From NCBI GenBank assembly GCA_023395755.1, contig JAEWYG010000136.1, forward strand, positions 1-24,872: 24,872 bases of DNA, read 5' to 3'. Source of the DNA: Actinomycetes bacterium. Lineage in GTDB: Bacteria > Actinomycetota > Coriobacteriia > Coriobacteriales > Eggerthellaceae. Made by a program: the position numbers and the translations under genes. The notes below the pieces were generated by a model that saw only the letters and a list, made by a program, of their open reading frames with translations, ran no database searches and was not told the DNA's origin. Shown here piece after piece: positions 1 to 6,672 of the stretch (positions within the stretch are counted from its first letter, which is position 1; every line of letters starts with the position of its first letter).

Positions 1-310
1 ATGATGTCGGGAACAGAGAGCTCGCGATGACGGCGACGATGGCTGCCACGAACGTGCTCACAATGTAGAGCAAGACGACGGTTTTCATCGAGCCAGCAGA
101 TTTTGCCCGAGCGAGCGCGCTGATGAAGAGGAAAAACACGAGGACGGGGGCCACGGCTTTCAAAGACGATACGAACAAGGTTCCGATCAGGATGACGAAA
201 GACAGACCGGGCACGGTAACGCCGAGCACGACGCCGAGCGCGAGTCCGATAAGGATTCGCTTGATGAGGCTTATCGAGTTCATTTTCGAGAATATGTTCT
301 TGATCTTCAC
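1..310 (-). CDS. sstT: Serine/threonine:Na+ symporter SstT, N-terminal part (cut by window edge)
   Basis: This is the first 103 codons of a gene that runs off the left edge. The family (DAACS, dicarboxylate/amino acid:cation symporters) imports serine and threonine with sodium across the inner membrane. The translated start contains SLIKRILIGLALGVVLG, then LIGTLFVSSLKAVAPVLVFF and a second hydrophobic stretch ending SSLFP, which matches the order of the first helices of SstT (GTLFV.ALKAVAP). I chose the GTG at 308-310 because AAGGAG lies 7 nt upstream of it on the minus strand; the inner ATG ten codons later has no comparable site. The family assignment is fairly sure; substrate preference is inferred from similarity to SstT. 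It is transcribed away from the tRNA gene next to it. Confidence 0.85.
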   Translation of the reverse strand, partial: MKIKNIFSKMNSISLIKRILIGLALGVVLGVTVPGLSFVILIGTLFVSSLKAVAPVLVFFLFISALARAKSAGSMKTVVLLYIVSTFVAAIVAVIASSLFPTS

Positions 311-383
311 GAGATGGCTCCTTCGCAATAAAATAAAGGCATCATAATAGCATAGCGATGTTCTTTTAAATGTGTTCTTCTGA

Positions 384-389
384 TATTAT
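384..389 (+). promoter_or_regulatory. Extended -10 element for tRNA-Leu
   Basis: TATTAT is preceded by TG plus one base (381-383), giving an extended -10 about 12 nt before the mature tRNA 5' end. No good -35 box is present at 17 bp; extended -10 promoters tolerate that. Confidence 0.45.
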
Positions 390-401
390 AAGTGTTCGCG
401 T

Positions 402-486
402 GCGGGCGTGGCGGAATTGGCAGACGCGCCAGATTTAGGTTCTGGTATCGAGAGATGTGAAGGTTCAAGTCCTTTCGCCCGCACCA
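402..486 (+). tRNA. tRNA-Leu (anticodon UAG)
   Basis: The acceptor arm GCGGGCG (402-408) pairs with CGCCCGC (476-482), followed by discriminator A483 and an encoded CCA (484-486). The anticodon stem CCAGA/TCTGG (429-433/441-445) encloses TTTAGGT, giving anticodon TAG at 436-438. The T loop TTCAAGT is present. The long variable arm between the anticodon and T arms makes it class II, as expected for leucine. It reads CUA and probably other CUN codons. Confidence 0.97.
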
Positions 487-498
487 CTTAATTCAAAG

Positions 499-521
499 AG
501 TCCACTTCGGTGGATTTTTTT
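499..521 (+). terminator. Intrinsic terminator of tRNA-Leu
   Basis: The stem TCCAC (501-505) and GTGGA (510-514) is closed by a TTCG tetraloop and followed directly by seven T residues. The gene therefore looks monocistronic. Confidence 0.85.
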
Positions 522-626
522 GTATTTAGTTCAAACTACAATGGTAAAGGTTGTTACATCCGAGTTTTCGACACCATTTGCAGCTATGTTCTCCCCAAAT
601 AAGGGTGATTGCGCTACACTGAGTTT

Positions 627-1964
627 ATGGATACGAGGGCATTCGAACAGCAGCGGCCCCAGAAGCTTTCCGGGGAGGAGCTTGCGCAGATCGCGCAGCT
701 AGGTTTGCCTGCTCTTGATATGATTGCTGCTTGGGCCAACAGGCACCTTTCTTGTTCGCATTGTAAACGCTGCACCTTGCGCTGCGAGGTTCTTCAGGAA
801 CCTGGCCTTGATATAGGTTTGGTAGAGGAAGGTTATCGCGCTATTGCGTCGCTTCCTTCAAGCGAGCAACCTGAAGCCACGCTCCTCCTTGCCCAAGAGC
901 GTCCCGAACTTTATCACGCTTTGCGTCGATGCTGTTTTTGCGGCTTTTGCACGGCAACCTGCCAGACCCATATGCTTGCACCTGAGCGTATGCGCGAATG
1001 GCGCCAGTTGTTTATGCGCGCTGGCCTTATGCCACCGGAAGACTCGCGTTTGGTGATGGTAGACAACCAATGGCATATTTTTAGCGCTTATCGTGCCATT
1101 TATGGCATCGCTTATCCAGAGTTCGTCTCGCTAGCTTCGGTTGCCGAGTATGGTCCGGGTTGGGTGGACACGCTGTTCTTCCCGGGCTGCTCGTTGGTAA
1201 GTTATGCACCCGAATTAACGCGTAAGGTGGGGCAGTGGTTGAGTGATGTGGGTATTGCTTGGGCACTTTCCGATGAGTGCTGCGGCAGTCCGCTAATGAG
1301 TGCGGGCTTGTTCGAGCAGGCTGAAGCCTTACGTCGGCGCATTCTTGATCAAATACGTGCAGCGGGCATTACGCGTGTGGTTACGGTATGTCCGGGTTGC
1401 GGAGAAGAGTTCGCTGAACTCATGGGTGGGGAAGTAGAAATTGTTCCCTTGCCGGAGTTATTGTTGGAGAAAAGCCTTTCACTGGAATCGTTAGGTAAGC
1501 CTTCGGGCTTTGCTCCGCTCTCTACCACCAGTGTCACCTTTTTTGATTCCTGCCACGATCGCTTTGATGGCCGTCATGGGGCCTCTATTCGCAAGCTTGT
1601 GCATCGTAACCTTCCAAATGCGATGCTCTTTGAAATGGATCATCGTCGCAAGGGTACGCTTTGTTGTGGTGCCGGTGGGGCTGTTGCAGCCTATGATGGC
1701 GATGTTACCGAGCGTCGGGTATGGCGTATTATTGATGAAGCGCGTCTTACTGGCGCCGAAACACTCGTGACTACCTGTCCTACCTGCACCTATACAGTGG
1801 CGCAAGCATGCCTTGGTGTAGGGATCGAGCGTGGCATTAATAATCGTCATTATTTAGAGTTGCTATTTGGCCAGGAAATTGACTGGCCTCTCGTCTTTGA
1901 TCAGTTGGGCTCTATGTGGACGGGCGAATATGGCCCCTGGCTTACTACCACCTTTTTTTCCTGA
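627..1964 (+). CDS. HdrD/GlpC-like Fe-S oxidoreductase subunit (two 4Fe-4S motifs, two CCG domains)
   Basis: From ATG 627 the protein has 445 residues. Near the N terminus are two CxxCxxCxxxC ferredoxin motifs (Cys 43/46/49/53 and 102/105/108/112). They are followed by two cysteine-rich CCG (DUF224) domains: the first with C188, C218-C219 and a CPGC at 255-258, the second with C309, C346-C347 and a CPTC at 384-387. This is the layout of HdrD, GlpC and related subunits that pass electrons from a flavoprotein or donor to quinone or disulfide. No membrane segment or flavoprotein partner is seen next to it, so donor and acceptor are unknown. An in-frame TTG at 609 is an alternative start, but AAGGG sits only 4 nt before it. 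TACACT at 615-620 resembles a -10 box that would start RNA at about the ATG, so a leaderless message is possible. Confidence 0.8.
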   Translation: MDTRAFEQQRPQKLSGEELAQIAQLGLPALDMIAAWANRHLSCSHCKRCTLRCEVLQEPGLDIGLVEEGYRAIASLPSSEQPEATLLLAQERPELYHALRRCCFCGFCTATCQTHMLAPERMREWRQLFMRAGLMPPEDSRLVMVDNQWHIFSAYRAIYGIAYPEFVSLASVAEYGPGWVDTLFFPGCSLVSYAPELTRKVGQWLSDVGIAWALSDECCGSPLMSAGLFEQAEALRRRILDQIRAAGITRVVTVCPGCGEEFAELMGGEVEIVPLPELLLEKSLSLESLGKPSGFAPLSTTSVTFFDSCHDRFDGRHGASIRKLVHRNLPNAMLFEMDHRRKGTLCCGAGGAVAAYDGDVTERRVWRIIDEARLTGAETLVTTCPTCTYTVAQACLGVGIERGINNRHYLELLFGQEIDWPLVFDQLGSMWTGEYGPWLTTTFFS

Positions 1965-2052
1965 GGCGCATTCCGGCAACGAGGTCAGGTTGATTATACG
2001 CAGGCGACACTGGTTGTGCTTGCCTAAAGAGAAGCCTGTCGCTTAATGTTGC

Positions 2053-2415
2053 TTAAGCAGGAAGCCTTCCCAGGAGAAATCCGATGACAACGCATAAGGC
2101 AGCGAATAGGGCCGACCAAGCTATAAGCCGCGCGTCTCGTTTCTCGCGGCGTTTACGTTCGGCTTGTTCGTGTCGTTTCTCAAGGAAATAGGAGTAGCCG
2201 TCGGAAGTGATAACTACGATGGACCCTCGTTTACCTTCGGCTTTCGCTGCTAAAGCACCCCGTTCGATGAGTTCGGCTTGCAGTTCGTCTTCGGGACGGT
2301 AGGGGAAGGCACAACGATACACAAGGTCGCCTTCGACGCTACAGGTGGATCGCTCGTAATCGATGAGGCGTTGAAGCTCGCGTTCCTGTGGTATGTTTAA
2401 AATGAGTGAGGGCAC
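2053..2415 (-). CDS. Small tail-anchored protein of unknown function
   Basis: The protein has 120 residues and I do not recognise its family. It starts at a GTG with GAAAGG 7 nt upstream. Residues 1-65 look like a small globular fold with helix-rich character, followed by a strand-like VVITSDGYSYFL segment resembling the wing of a winged helix. A very basic helix comes next (about residues 78-94, many Lys/Arg). A single membrane helix (about 97-117) then ends three residues before the stop. The topology predicted is a cytoplasmic N domain tail-anchored in the membrane. It faces the Fe-S gene convergently with no clear terminator between them. TATGAT on the minus strand at 2451-2456 may be its -10 box. 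DNA binding is a weak inference. Confidence 0.65.
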   Translation of the reverse strand: MPSLILNIPQERELQRLIDYERSTCSVEGDLVYRCAFPYRPEDELQAELIERGALAAKAEGKRGSIVVITSDGYSYFLEKRHEQAERKRREKRDARLIAWSALFAALCVVIGFLLGRLPA

Positions 2416-2622
2416 GGCGCTGCCTTTCGGATGATTTGCGTTCTTTGTTTATCATACCGGTTCAGAAGGCTTATTAATGTGGAAAATCGGGGAAGTTGCG
2501 GGTCTGTCATACGAAGCCTGCAGATGGTATAGCGCAACACCCAATAGCACGCTCTTAGTACGCTCCTCTCCACATACTTTCATCGGTTCTTCGTGAACTT
2601 GCTTCCTCAAGCGATGTATATG

Positions 2623-2631
2623 TGCGATAAT
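2623..2631 (+). promoter_or_regulatory. Putative extended -10 promoter for tig
   Basis: TG at 2623-2624, one base, then GATAAT at 2626-2631 forms an extended -10. Transcription would begin near 2638, leaving a leader of about 135 nt before the GTG start. No strong -35 hexamer is seen. Confidence 0.45.
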
Positions 2632-2637
2632 TCCGTT

Positions 2638-2745
2638 TCGGTGTGCTCAGAGTGTCTGCCGGCGGCGGAGATGCGACCCGCCGGAGGGCCCGAGAAGCCC
2701 CAGGGGGAAGCTTGGCTTGAGTGTGCCGATATGAAGCCGCGAGGC
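2638..2745 (+). promoter_or_regulatory. Structured 5' leader of tig (possible cis-acting RNA)
   Basis: 2638-2650 pairs with 2717-2729 as a 13-bp helix (five G-U pairs) that closes the element. Inside it, CCGGCGG (2659-2665) pairs with CCGCCGG (2678-2684) across a 12-nt loop, and GGGC (2686-2689) can pair with GCCC (2697-2700). A small GCC-GCGA-GGC hairpin with a GNRA loop follows at 2736-2745, before the ribosome binding site. The predicted transcription start falls right at the base of the closing helix. I do not recognise a known riboswitch family. The pairing is seen directly; regulatory function is inference. This entry covers most of the 358-bp gap 2416-2773; 2457-2620 shows nothing clear. 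Confidence 0.4.
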
Positions 2746-2773
2746 GACAAAAGACATGATGGAGGATTGTTAC

Positions 2774-4273
2774 GTGGAAACAAAAGTTGAGGCATTGAAG
2801 GATAACCGCGTCAAAGTGACCGTGACCGTCGATGCCAAGGATATCGACGCCCGCATCAAGAAGACCTATAAGGACTTCGCATGCAAATACAACTTCCCCG
2901 GGTTTCGTAAGGGTAAGGCTCCTCGCCCGATTATCGACAACGCGCTGGGCGCAGAGGCGGTTACCGCTTCGGTGACCGACGATGTGGTGAACGAAACCTA
3001 TCCCCGCGCCATCGATGGCGCTTACGTGTATCCCATCGGCAAGCCTTCGTTCGATGAGGACATGGGTTTGGTTGAGGGCGGCAAGTCCTTCGTGTACAGC
3101 TTCGAAGTTGATGTAAAGCCTGAGCTGGAGCTTTCGAGCTACGAGCCGGTTGCCATTGAGATGCCTGCCGACGGTGCTACCGATGCCGAGATCGATGAGC
3201 AGATCGACGCTTTGCGCGAACATTACTATGACTACGAGGACGCTGCAGCGGCCACCAAGGTCAAAGAAGACAGCTATATGGATTTGGCCATGAAGGCTAC
3301 CGATGACGATGGTGAAGAAATTGTCGCCATGACCACGGACTCTCGTCTCTACGGCATGGGTTCGGGTTTATTCCCAGCGTCGTTTGATGCTGAGTTGTTG
3401 GGTATGAAGAAAGGCCAGAAGAAGTCGTTCTCTATCGATGTTCCGTCTGAGCCTACTATCATGACGCAACCGCTCATGGGGAAGACGGCCAAGGTTAACT
3501 TTGATGTTGAAGTCAAGGTTGTGAAGAATAAGGTGTTACCTGAAATCACCGAGGAATGGGTGAAAGACACCCTTGGTTTTGAAGGTGTTGAGGATCTGCG
3601 TGCGCGCGTGGCCGATTCTATCAAAGAGCAGAAGGCCGACATTTTGCCCCGCATCAAGGAGAATCAGTGCCTCGCGGTGTTGGCGGAGCGCTTGGAGGGC
3701 GAGGTTCCCGAGTCTCTGTGTGAAGAGGCTGAGACCAACCTGCTGCAGGATTTCTTCCAGCAGCTGCAGCGTCAGGGTGCCAGCTTTGACGCATACTTGG
3801 CACAGCAGGGCATTACGCCTGACCAGTTCAAGGATGACGTAAAGGCTCAGGCAAAAGATATGACCCGACAGGACATGGCTCTTGATGCATGGGCTCGCCA
3901 CTTCAAGATGGACGTGAGCGACGAAGACGTGGTTGATGAGTTCGTGAAGAGTGGTGCTCCTGACCCCAAGAAGTTACAGGAAGAGTGGACGAAAAACGGT
4001 CAACTGCACATGGTACGCAACGGTATTGCTCGTACGAATGCAGCTAAGGCGGTTATGGACTCGGCGATTGTTACCGAACTTAAGCCGGGAGAGGCCGTGA
4101 AGAAGGAAGAGAAGAAGCCCGCCAAGAAAGCTGCAGCTAAGAAAACGGCTGCAAAGAAGGATGAGGCTGCAGAAGCTGGCGCCGAGAAGAAGTCGGCAAA
4201 AAAGCCTGCTGCCAAGAAAACGGCTAAGAAGGACGAGGCTGCTGAGGCCGATAAAGCTGCCGACTCCGAATAA
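2774..4273 (+). CDS. tig: Trigger factor (ribosome-associated chaperone)
   Basis: Trigger factor binds the ribosome near the exit tunnel and shields new chains; the family also has a prolyl isomerase domain. The ribosome-docking signature GFRKGKAP is at residues 43-50, followed by the central domain (about 150-245) and the helical C domain. I chose GTG 2774 because GGAGG at 2761-2765 is 8 nt upstream; the ATG at 2756 lies before that site. The product has 499 residues, longer than the usual 430 or so. The excess is a Lys/Ala/Glu-rich tail (about 443-499) holding two near-copies of a KKTA(A)KKDEAAEA unit. The tail is probably disordered and may contact RNA or the ribosome. A hairpin at 4284-4320 ends the unit before clpP. 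Confidence 0.96.
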   Translation: METKVEALKDNRVKVTVTVDAKDIDARIKKTYKDFACKYNFPGFRKGKAPRPIIDNALGAEAVTASVTDDVVNETYPRAIDGAYVYPIGKPSFDEDMGLVEGGKSFVYSFEVDVKPELELSSYEPVAIEMPADGATDAEIDEQIDALREHYYDYEDAAAATKVKEDSYMDLAMKATDDDGEEIVAMTTDSRLYGMGSGLFPASFDAELLGMKKGQKKSFSIDVPSEPTIMTQPLMGKTAKVNFDVEVKVVKNKVLPEITEEWVKDTLGFEGVEDLRARVADSIKEQKADILPRIKENQCLAVLAERLEGEVPESLCEEAETNLLQDFFQQLQRQGASFDAYLAQQGITPDQFKDDVKAQAKDMTRQDMALDAWARHFKMDVSDEDVVDEFVKSGAPDPKKLQEEWTKNGQLHMVRNGIARTNAAKAVMDSAIVTELKPGEAVKKEEKKPAKKAAAKKTAAKKDEAAEAGAEKKSAKKPAAKKTAKKDEAAEADKAADSE

Positions 4274-4283
4274 GCGATAACAT

Positions 4284-4320
4284 GATAGACGGGTGCGCCT
4301 TATCAGGCGTGCCCGTTATC
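4284..4320 (+). terminator. Terminator-like hairpin after tig
   Basis: 4289-4299 pairs with 4306-4316 over 11 bp (two G-T pairs) around a 6-nt loop. GATA/TATC adds four more pairs across one bulged G. The T tract that follows is poor, so it may be a weak terminator or an mRNA 3' stabiliser. Confidence 0.55.
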
Positions 4321-4387
4321 TGTTAAAAAGTAACGAAACGGTAGCCCGACCTTGCGCGGCATTGAAATGTACCTCACTATGTGGCAT

Positions 4388-4441
4388 ATGAAGAAAAGAA
4401 CGGCCCGACGGGCCGCAAGAGACAAGCGAGGCTTACTATGA
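4388..4441 (+). CDS. Possible 17-residue basic leader peptide before clpP
   Basis: ATG 4388 opens a short frame encoding MKKRTARRAARDKRGLL, whose TGA overlaps the clpP ATG as ATGA. Nine of the seventeen residues are Lys or Arg. A CGGCCC/GGGCCG hairpin (4401-4415) sits inside it. No good ribosome binding site precedes the ATG, so expression is doubtful; the exact ATGA overlap is the main reason to list it. It could be chance. Confidence 0.2.
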   Translation: MKKRTARRAARDKRGLL

Positions 4442-5073
4442 GCTACGATACCAAGGCAGCATTGATTCCCTATGTCATAGAGCAGTCGCCCCGTGGCGAA
4501 CGTAGCTATGATATCTACTCCCGCCTATTAAATGATCGTATTATTTTCTTGGGCGAGCAAATTGACGACAACGTGGCAAACTCTGTGGTTGCTCAGTTGC
4601 TGCATCTTGAGAGTTCTGACCCCGAGAAAGATATCTCACTCTACATCAATTCGCCGGGCGGTTCCGTTACCGCGGGTTTGGCTATTTTGGATACGATGGA
4701 CTTTATTAAGTGCGATGTTTCCACTATTTGCATGGGTGAATGCGCCTCCATGGCTGCGGTGCTGCTTTCTGCTGGAACGCCGGGTAAGCGTCTATGTCTG
4801 CCGAATTCAATGGTGCTTATTCATCAACCTTCTGGCGGCGCTCAGGGCCAACAGACCGAGATTGCCATCGTGGCAGACTTCATGCTGAAGACCCGGAATC
4901 GTTTGAATAAGATACTGGCAGACAACACCGGTCAGTCACTTGAAACTATTCAGGCCGACACCGAGCGCGATAACTATATGACTGCTGAAGAGGCGTTGGC
5001 ATATGGCCTTGTCGATCGCATTACTACGACGCGCGCTGCTGCTTCTAGCACCGAAGAGAAGAAGAGCGAATAA
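4438..5073 (+). CDS. clpP: ATP-dependent Clp protease proteolytic subunit ClpP
   Basis: ClpP is the serine peptidase that forms the tetradecameric degradation chamber docked to ClpX or ClpC. The catalytic triad is visible: Ser104 in GECASMAA, His129 in LIHQPSGG and Asp178 in TERDNYMTAEEA. The chosen ATG gives 211 residues, the normal size, and GAGG at 4428-4431 is 6 nt upstream. An in-frame GTG at 4381 would add 19 residues with no site. The short Ser/Glu/Lys end is normal. clpX follows 5 nt later, so the two are co-transcribed and probably translationally coupled. The promoter is not clear; no recognisable CIRCE, HAIR or ClgR box was found by eye. Confidence 0.97.
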   Translation: MSYDTKAALIPYVIEQSPRGERSYDIYSRLLNDRIIFLGEQIDDNVANSVVAQLLHLESSDPEKDISLYINSPGGSVTAGLAILDTMDFIKCDVSTICMGECASMAAVLLSAGTPGKRLCLPNSMVLIHQPSGGAQGQQTEIAIVADFMLKTRNRLNKILADNTGQSLETIQADTERDNYMTAEEALAYGLVDRITTTRAAASSTEEKKSE

Positions 5074-5078
5074 CTTTC

Positions 5079-6464
5079 ATGACGAACGAGAGACGTGAGG
5101 AATTCGGCGGACGGGATGATATCGAGTGCGCTTTTTGCGGAAAGCATCCGCAAGAGGTGACCGCTATGATTTCGGGTCCGAATGGCATCTACATTTGTGA
5201 CGAGTGCATTTCTGTATGCGCTGACGCCATGATGCGTGACCTGGGATTGTCTGTTCCGCCTGAGGCAATGTTGTCGACGGGGGCTGAAGTAGAACCAGCT
5301 GGTCGTCATGCTCGACACGTAGGCGGTGGCGAGATGGATGGCAATCAAGGAGGGGACCCCTCTCCTGAAGACGTGCTGGCTGATTTGCCTACACCCCATG
5401 AGCTCTATGGCGAGCTTTCTGGGCATGTTGTAGGTCAAGAGGCAGCCAAGCGAGCGTTGTCGGTGGCGGTATATAATCACTACAAGCGTATCAGCCTTGG
5501 CACTGAGGCCGTAGAAGGCGACGTGGAGCTTGCCAAAAGCAATATTATGTTATTGGGTCCTACGGGTTCCGGTAAGACCCTGTTGGCGCAAACGCTTGCG
5601 CGCACATTGAAAGTACCGTTTGCCATCGCTGATGCTACAACGCTCACTGAAGCAGGTTATGTGGGCGAAGATGTAGAAAATATTTTACTAAAGCTCATGA
5701 CCGCTGCAGATTTTGATATTCCACGTGCAGAAATTGGCATCATCTACATCGACGAAATAGATAAGGTGGCTCGAAAGGCTGAGAACCTATCCATTACCCG
5801 TGATGTATCAGGTGAGGGTGTGCAGCAAGCGCTACTGAAGATTGTTGAAGGTACGGAAGCCAGCGTCCCGCCGCAGGGCGGTCGCAAGCATCCGCAGCAG
5901 GAACTTATTCATATCGACACCACGAATATCTTGTTTATCTTGGGTGGCGCATTCGTGGGACTTGCCGATATCATTGCCGAACGTGTAGGTAAAAAGGGCC
6001 TGGGCTTCAATGCTGATCTTCCTGAGAGCAGGAAACATGCCGAAGCCGAGCTTTTAGCTCAGGTTCTGCCTGAGGACTTGAATAAATACGGCATGATCCC
6101 TGAGTTTGTGGGCCGCATTCCCGTGATCACATCGCTGAAGGAGTTGTCGGAGGAAGATCTGGTACGCATCCTTACCGAACCTAAGAACGCGCTGGTTAAG
6201 CAGTATACGAAGATGTTTGACTTCGAGAACGCAGTGCTTACGTTTAAGCCAGAGGCTCTTACTGCTATCGCACACGAGGCGGTAGAGCACGGTACAGGGG
6301 CTCGTGGTTTACGGTCTATTTGCGAACGAGTGCTGATGGATGTAATGTATGATTTACCCGAGCATACTGGGCCGACGTGCGTGACCGTGCGTGCCACCGA
6401 TATTACCGGTGAGACACAGCCAGCTATTGAGGTGGTTGAGGAGAGCATCGAGAAGAGCGCGTAG
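5079..6464 (+). CDS. clpX: ATP-dependent Clp protease ATP-binding subunit ClpX
   Basis: ClpX is the AAA+ unfoldase that recognises tagged substrates and threads them into ClpP. The N-terminal zinc-binding domain has C17, C20, C40 and C43. The AAA+ module shows Walker A GPTGSGKT (160-167), pore loop GYVGED (193-198), Walker B IIYIDEIDK (221-229), the GGRKHPQQ loop and a GARGLRS sensor-2 region. The product has 461 residues, longer than the roughly 420 of E. coli. The extra length is a Gly/Glu/His-containing linker of about 37 residues between the zinc domain and LPTPHEL (103-109). It lies 5 nt after clpP and is followed by a hairpin with a T run. Confidence 0.97.
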   Translation: MTNERREEFGGRDDIECAFCGKHPQEVTAMISGPNGIYICDECISVCADAMMRDLGLSVPPEAMLSTGAEVEPAGRHARHVGGGEMDGNQGGDPSPEDVLADLPTPHELYGELSGHVVGQEAAKRALSVAVYNHYKRISLGTEAVEGDVELAKSNIMLLGPTGSGKTLLAQTLARTLKVPFAIADATTLTEAGYVGEDVENILLKLMTAADFDIPRAEIGIIYIDEIDKVARKAENLSITRDVSGEGVQQALLKIVEGTEASVPPQGGRKHPQQELIHIDTTNILFILGGAFVGLADIIAERVGKKGLGFNADLPESRKHAEAELLAQVLPEDLNKYGMIPEFVGRIPVITSLKELSEEDLVRILTEPKNALVKQYTKMFDFENAVLTFKPEALTAIAHEAVEHGTGARGLRSICERVLMDVMYDLPEHTGPTCVTVRATDITGETQPAIEVVEESIEKSA

Positions 6465-6470
6465 CGTTCT

Positions 6471-6497
6471 TCCAGGAGCTTTCTGGGGGATTTTTTG
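6471..6497 (+). terminator. Probable terminator of clpP-clpX
   Basis: CCAGGA (6472-6477) pairs with TTCTGG (6481-6486), with one G-T pair, around a 3-nt loop. After GGGA come six T residues at 6491-6496. The offset T run makes it a moderate rather than strong terminator. Confidence 0.55.
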
Positions 6498-6516
6498 TTG
6501 TAGCAAAGTCCAAAAA

Positions 6517-6647
6517 AGGAGCGCCATACGCTCTTGGGCCGAAATCCCCCCCAGGGGTTTCGGTCGACCCGTTTCCAGTGTAACTGGAGCGGGGAAGAGG
6601 TAAGAGTAAAGGGCGGGCGACGACGTACAGGCGTCGCGCCCGTTTTT
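6517..6647 (+). promoter_or_regulatory. valS leader with three hairpins and a terminator (putative attenuator)
   Basis: H1 is 6517-6523/6529-6535. H2 is 6537-6549/6554-6565, 12 bp with one bulged T. H3 is 6568-6578/6584-6593, 10 bp with one bulge. A purine-rich spacer follows, then the terminator 6614-6647. An alternative pairing exists: 6563-6571 with 6614-6621, eight base pairs with one bulged A. It would take up the terminator's 5' arm while opening the 3' side of H2 and the base of H3. That is the geometry of terminator/antiterminator switching. The T-box consensus (GGTGGNACCGCG) is absent. The pairings are seen; regulation is inferred. Confidence 0.45.
6614..6647 (+). terminator. Strong intrinsic terminator 25 nt before valS
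   Basis: CGGGCG (6614-6619), a bulged A, and CGACG (6621-6625) pair with CGTCG (6632-6636) and CGCCCG (6637-6642) around a 6-nt loop. Five T residues follow at once. Too little DNA remains before the valS ATG for a separate promoter, so valS must be transcribed through it. Confidence 0.8.
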
Positions 6648-6672
6648 CGGTTTCGACACGAGAGAGCAGACC

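Noticed and set aside
1965..2052. Terminator between the Fe-S gene and the convergent small gene
   Set aside because: AGGC/GCCT and CAC/GTG can pair around 2002-2024, but the stem is broken and no T run follows on either strand.
4381..4437. Longer ClpP start at GTG 4381
   Set aside because: No ribosome binding site precedes it, while ATG 4438 has GAGG at the right distance and gives the normal ClpP length.
6504..6583. Valine leader peptide for valS attenuation
   Set aside because: A frame ending in TAA at 6581-6583 has three Val codons near its end, but no start codon with a ribosome binding site is present in that frame.
6498..6672. T-box riboswitch before valS
   Set aside because: The gene context fits, but the GGTGGNACCGCG core is absent and the nearest TGGAGCGG does not offer the expected tRNA acceptor pairing.
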